Under the pieces are notes generated by a model that saw nothing but the letters and a program-made list of their open reading frames with translations, searched no databases and was not told where the DNA came from. The translations under genes were made by a program, and so were the position numbers. This document shows, one piece after another, positions 4,372 to 5,484 of a DNA stretch of 5,484 nucleotides (its first letter is position 1; every line of letters begins with the position of its first letter). Origin of the DNA: Rhodoferax sp. (GTDB lineage: Bacteria > Pseudomonadota > Gammaproteobacteria > Burkholderiales > Burkholderiaceae_C); assembly GCA_021731215.1 (NCBI GenBank), contig JAKFXU010000175.1, positions 1 through 5,484 on the forward strand. The letters are read 5' to 3'.

Positions 4372-5484
4372 TCAATCGTAATTGCTAAAACGGCTGGGAG
4401 GGCTGCTGCGCTCGCGCAGATTCTGGTAACTTGGAATATTGTTTTTCAAAGTCTGCAAGGGGTTGACGCCCAAACGGGTAAAGCCGACAAATTCAAGCTG
4501 GAACATGATGCGCTGCGTGGCCGAAGCGCGGCTGGTCTGCAGCCGCTCCAGCACCACACGGCCCAGCCAGCAGCCGGCATCGTACTCAAAACCGAGCACG
4601 GCATCGACCAGCTTGCGCTCATTCAAACTGTAATTAAGCCGCCCGACGCTGTACCAGCGGCCCTCGCCCTGACCGCGTCCCGGCCCCAGGTTTTGCCCGC
4701 GGTCGCCCCAGAGATCATTCAGCGGCCATTGCCAGGCGGCCTCCAACTGCTCACTGGCGCCGCGCTGGAAGCGGTAGGCGCCGGTGAGCGTGCGGTAGTG
4801 GCCCGGGTGGTAGCGCGCGCCCAGGGTGGAGCGCACCGATTGATCGGTTTTCGGGTTGAACTGCACGGTGGCGTCCAGCGCCCAGCTCGGATCCCAGTTG
4901 ACCGAGGCCCCCAGCAGCAGATCGCTGATGCGGTCAACCACCGGGACGCCCCCTGGCAGGGCAACATTCTGGTCTTTGAAGCGCAAACGCTGCGCCAAGC
5001 CGAAACGCGCAGTTTCAGCGCCGCTGGCCGGGTCGAGCAGGCGCGTGCTCAACCCCAGCGTCAGCAGGTTGCTGTCGGAAATGCGGTCGTTGCCGACAAA
5101 GGCGTTTTCCGCGTAAATGGTGGCAAAGTTGAAGTCGTGGGCACCCGAGTCGTAATTGGGCAACTGGCTCTGATCGCGGTACGGGGTGTTGACGTAAAAG
5201 ACACGCGGCTCCAGCGTCTGGCGAAAACCTCTGCCAAAGTAACTGGCATCGCGTTCAAACACCAGACCGCTGTCCAGACTGAAGGTCGGCAGCACCCGGC
5301 TGGCGGCGCTGGCACCATTCGTCAAGGGCGTGTCAAACTGATAATGGGTGGCGTGCAACTGCAGCTTCGGGGTAATGAAGCCGGCCGGTGCCAGCCAGGG
5401 CCGGCTGAGCTGCAGCAAGGAATAGGCGCGCTGACCATTGGGCTGCAAGGTGAGCAGGCGGTCGGACTGAAAGCGAGTGTAATC
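4372..5484 (-). CDS. lptD: LPS-assembly protein LptD, C-terminal part (5' end outside window)
   Basis: The frame is open to the right edge and ends at TGA (4372-4374), giving the last 370 residues of LptD (also OstA/Imp). This part forms most of the outer-membrane beta-barrel through which LPS, delivered by the Lpt bridge and received with LptE, reaches the cell surface. Family landmarks include LEPRVFYVNTPYRDQSQLPN, FNFATIYAENAFVGNDRISD and LTLGLSTRLLDP, then alternating barrel strands such as LTGAYRFQRG and LNYSLNERKLVDAVLGFEY. The segment DAGCWLGRVVLERLQTS corresponds to the E. coli region with the paired C-terminal cysteines, but only one cysteine is present here. The N-terminal signal peptide, LptA-like domain and N-terminal cysteines lie outside the window. 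The protein ends with SNYD. It is first in the visible lptD-surA-rsmA series and is separated from surA by 6 bases, so they are very likely one operon. Confidence 0.93.
   Translation of the reverse strand, partial: DYTRFQSDRLLTLQPNGQRAYSLLQLSRPWLAPAGFITPKLQLHATHYQFDTPLTNGASAASRVLPTFSLDSGLVFERDASYFGRGFRQTLEPRVFYVNTPYRDQSQLPNYDSGAHDFNFATIYAENAFVGNDRISDSNLLTLGLSTRLLDPASGAETARFGLAQRLRFKDQNVALPGGVPVVDRISDLLLGASVNWDPSWALDATVQFNPKTDQSVRSTLGARYHPGHYRTLTGAYRFQRGASEQLEAAWQWPLNDLWGDRGQNLGPGRGQGEGRWYSVGRLNYSLNERKLVDAVLGFEYDAGCWLGRVVLERLQTSRASATQRIMFQLEFVGFTRLGVNPLQTLKNNIPSYQNLRERSSPPSRFSNYD

Noticed and set aside
1..5484. tRNA, rRNA, CRISPR array, transposase or prophage genes
   Set aside because: No cloverleaf, rRNA stretch, regularly spaced direct repeats, transposase motif or integrase was seen on either strand.

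Overview
The window looks like a piece of a betaproteobacterial chromosome, most likely Burkholderiales and probably Comamonadaceae (Rhodoferax/Polaromonas/Acidovorax-like). The evidence is the high GC content, the lptD-surA-rsmA gene order, the MaeB-type malic enzyme, and a GC-rich hairpin block of a style common between genes in that family. The placement is inference from reading; no search was run.

Left half, + strand. Positions 1-762 hold the C-terminal third of a MaeB-type NADP malic enzyme (phosphotransacetylase-like domain), cut by the window edge. An AT-richer gap (763-921) with two perfect palindromes follows. Next comes a complete two-gene unit: a secreted guanyl-specific ribonuclease of the barnase/RNase Sa (N1/T1) family (922-1314) and, 41 bases downstream, a barstar-family inhibitor (1356-1805). 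All expected RNase catalytic and guanine-binding residues, and the barstar acidic contact residues, can be read off. After barstar there is an 11-bp perfect inverted repeat and a short frame with coding-like third-position composition (to 2005). A strong terminator at 2025-2062 works in both directions.

Right half, - strand. Transcription runs right to left through lptD (C-terminal 370 residues, cut by the window edge), surA (complete, 449 aa) and rsmA/ksgA (complete, 261 aa), and meets the RNase-barstar unit at the shared terminator. This is the conserved outer-membrane-assembly / rRNA-methylation cluster. LptD inserts LPS into the outer membrane, SurA chaperones outer-membrane proteins (LptD among its known clients), and RsmA dimethylates 16S rRNA. 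The pdxA gene, often found between surA and ksgA in proteobacteria, is absent. Its place is taken by about 130 bases with two hairpins that look like a dispersed intergenic repeat.

The most interesting locus is the RNase-barstar pair with its palindromic upstream region and the unexplained short frame behind it. The rest is ordinary housekeeping sequence. I do not see a wholly new system.
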